Assembly: GCF_029813785.1 (NCBI RefSeq) | Contig: NZ_JARVKY010000008.1 | Location: 240,074-304,073, forward strand | Direction: 5' to 3' | DNA from: Streptomyces sp. DH41 | Lineage (GTDB): Bacteria > Actinomycetota > Actinomycetes > Streptomycetales > Streptomycetaceae | DNA length: 64,000 nt | Part shown: positions 61,942 to 64,000 of the stretch, piece after piece | Numbering within the stretch: the first letter of the stretch is position 1 | Layout: every line of letters begins with the position of its first letter | The notes under the pieces: generated by a model | Database searches by the model: none | What the model saw: the letters and a program-made list of their open reading frames with translations, nothing else | What the model was told of the DNA's origin: nothing | Program-made: the position numbers and the translations under genes

Positions 61942-63965
61942 ATGCAAGGCCGGGGGGTCGCGCTGGTATCGCTTGCCGTGGGGGCGGCGGCGCTTACAGT
62001 GTTGCTCGCGTTGACGGGGAATGCCGCCACTTCGGACGACAGCTGGCCGGGAGAGTTCGACCGACTTCGTCAGGATCCCTGGCCGTGGCTGGCCGGGCTG
62101 GGAATGCTGGCAGCCTTGAGGCCGCAATCGGCGTGTGGGTGCAGGAGCGGATGCCGACGGTCCATGGAGACCCGCCGCCTCCGCCACCAGACGCGGTGCC
62201 GAGTTGGTTCGTCGACCGGGCACAGACGCGGGCTGCGGTTGTGGCAGTGTGCCGCGGGCGTCGCGCGGTGGGGATCACCACGTCACTGTGGGGCGCGGGT
62301 GGCTTCGGAAAGACCACACTGGCGGTGGCAGTAGGTGCGCATCCGCGGGTGCGGCGTCGGTTCCGTTCGCGGGTCTACACCGTAACCATCGGCCGTGATG
62401 TACGCGGTCGAACAGCCATGGCCGCCAAAGTCGCGGAAGTTACTCGTTTCATCACGGGTGACGCATCAGAGTTCCCCGATCCTGACCTGGCCGGCTCCCA
62501 CTTGGGGCGCCTTCTGGACCAGCGGCCCCGAACGCTCCTGATCCTTGATGATGTCTGGGATAGAGAGCAGCTCGCTCCGTTTCTACGGGGCGGCAAGCGC
62601 TGCGTACGGTTGGTGACGACCCGCAACCCGGAGCTCCTTCCTGCCGATGCTCGACGGATCCAGGTCGACCAAATGTCTTCTGAGCAGGCCGGCGCAATGC
62701 TGACATGGCAGCTACCGCCGCTGCCCGAGGACGTAACCCAAGGGCTTCTGCGAGCAACTGGCCGTTGGGCCCTGTTGCTGCGTCTCACGAACCGTCTGAT
62801 CGCCGAGCAGGTGGCCTCCGGCGCCAACCCGGCAGCCACGGCTGAGCACATTCTCCTCCGATTGCGGACCCACGGTCCGGCTACCATAGACGCGCCTTCG
62901 GCTTCCTGGAACTTGGACGATCCTCGGCTGCGCAGTCAAGCAGTCACCGCATCCATAGAAGCCGCCGTAACCCTCCTGCCGTCCGACGGTGCCGACCGCT
63001 TCGCCGAACTCGGTGTCTTCGCGGAGGACGAATCCGTCCCGATCTCTGTCGTCGCCATGTTGTGGCATGCCGTCAGCGGCATGGCAGAGGAGGAAACGCG
63101 AGCGTTATGCCGTAGTCTGCAGCGCCTATCCCTGCTCACGCTCGACACCCGACACGCCGGCCAGATCAGCCTTCATGACGTCATTCGTGACTACCTGCGT
63201 GGCACGCTCGGCACGACTGGCCTCGTCCGTCTCAACAGAGTCCTCATCGACTCCGTCGCCGCTACTCTCCCAGAGGCGCGGCCTCTGGCCGGAACCGTTG
63301 CCCATACTCAGCGTGCGTGGTGGCAGCTCAACCACGATTACCTCCTCGACCACCTTGTCGATCACCTCATTGCCGCGGACCGCGCCCTGCTGGCCGAAGC
63401 CGTGGCAAGTGATGTGCGCTGGGTCGAAGCCCGACTCACGCAACGTGGTCCCAGCGCGCCCTGGAACGACTTGGCACGAATAGAAGTTCTCCCTACCCGC
63501 CGCTCATCCGGGCTCGCTCGCCGTCGCCTCTCATTGGCCCGCAGTCTGGCCCAAACCGCTCACCTTCTCACCCCCACCGACCCTCCTGGCGCCCTCATCG
63601 GTGTTCTGCATAACCGACTCGACACCCACCCTCAGTGGCGCGCCCAAATCGCTGCTAGGCGTCAGGACCCCACCGCGCGTCCCTGTCTTGCCAACCATTG
63701 GCCCCTCCCGGACCTGCCCAGCCCTGCACTGCACCGGACACTGGCCGCTCATCCGCGAGAGGTAAGTTCACTGGCTTTTGCCGCGGACAGCACATGGTTC
63801 GTCACTGTCGACAGCGGTCTTGATGGTTCAGTGCGGATCTGGAATCGGACCACTGGTACTTGTTCTCACACCCTTAGAGGCCGTTCTCTTTCCGAATGCC
63901 GTGTGCGGATTCCGCTGGTCAGGCATGAGATTGCGGCTGTGGCGGGAGTCTCGACTCGTTGCTGA
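61942..63965 (+). pseudogene. NB-ARC ATPase with WD40 start (STAND/NLR-like), apparently frameshifted and truncated
   Basis: GGAGG stands five bases before ATG 61942, giving MQGRGVALVSLAVGAAALTV, a membrane helix, then DPWPWLAGLGMLAAL, the start of a second helix. Near 62118 one base seems missing: the next frame continues EAAIGVWVQERMPTVHGD and a proline run, then SWFVDR. The NB-ARC core is intact from there: P-loop GAGGFGKTT, Walker B LLILDDVWD, RLVTTRNPELLP, and the helical part QISLHDVIRDYLRG. At the end one WD40 unit begins (REVSSLAFAADSTWFVT, DGSVRIWNR) and then sense is lost at about 63880 before a stop at 63963. Relatives carry many WD40 repeats. A shorter protein from GTG 62085 could still be made. 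Roles of such STAND proteins include signalling and phage defence. Confidence 0.7.
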
Positions 63966-64000
63966 TCGAGTCGGTGGGGGTGGCGGATGCCGTCGATGCG

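Noticed and set aside
1..64000. tRNA or rRNA genes
   Set aside because: No cloverleaf-type segment or conserved rRNA sequence was noticed on either strand; this was read by eye only.

Overview
The window is very GC-rich, almost every real gene prefers G or C at the third codon position, GTG starts are common, and the gene families (TetR, LacI, P450/ferredoxin, DesK-type two-component system, NB-ARC/WD40) are typical of a soil actinomycete. It is most likely Streptomyces or a close relative. The density of broken genes, paralogous fragments and one clearly bounded insertion sequence suggests an accessory or chromosome-arm region that is being remodelled.

Layout: (1) 0-5.2 kb: a CaiB-type CoA-transferase cut by the window edge, a divergent enoyl-CoA hydratase, two TetR regulators and a large PKD-containing alpha/beta hydrolase. 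(2) 5.4-8.8 kb: a broken oligopeptide-type substrate-binding protein gene, then an IS256-family element with 9-bp target duplications and a frameshifted transposase. (3) 9.1-14.3 kb: an L-arabinose operon araB-araA-araD followed by an MDR oxidoreductase. (4) 14.5-24.7 kb: TetR and LacI regulators, a GH2 beta-galactosidase, a GH1 beta-glucosidase, an MFS transporter and the remains of a sulfatase. (5) 24.8-34.9 kb: a hydroxylation/oxidation catabolic cluster (SDR, P450, ferredoxin, ferredoxin reductase, SDR, carboxymuconolactone decarboxylase-like protein) divergent from a Baeyer-Villiger monooxygenase, followed by several broken genes, another SDR and a TetR regulator. (6) 35-40.3 kb: a DMT-transporter remnant, an MMPL transporter and a DesK/LuxR two-component system. 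(7) 40.5-60.2 kb: a glycoside-use region with two convergent LacI regulators, two GH3 enzymes, a formylglycine-generating enzyme with its sulfatase, and a four-gene ABC importer that includes a permease-ATPase fusion; a LacI remnant and a PucR-like regulator follow. (8) 60.2-64 kb: an HSL-family esterase and an NB-ARC/WD40 protein gene that appears broken at both ends.

How the parts may work together: the P450 system would hydroxylate a hydrophobic substrate, the SDRs oxidise it to a ketone and the BVMO insert oxygen to give an ester or lactone. A near-identical operator core lies between the two divergent arms of that cluster and in front of the TetR gene at 34.1 kb, so this TetR is the best candidate controller. 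In the sugar region, the same 15-bp sequence lies upstream of the first GH3 gene and of the ABC importer operon, which suggests joint control by one of the LacI proteins and that the Opp-like importer carries a glycoside rather than a peptide. The MMPL and two-component genes share a long palindrome that is probably the site of the response regulator. No rRNA, tRNA or CRISPR array was seen.
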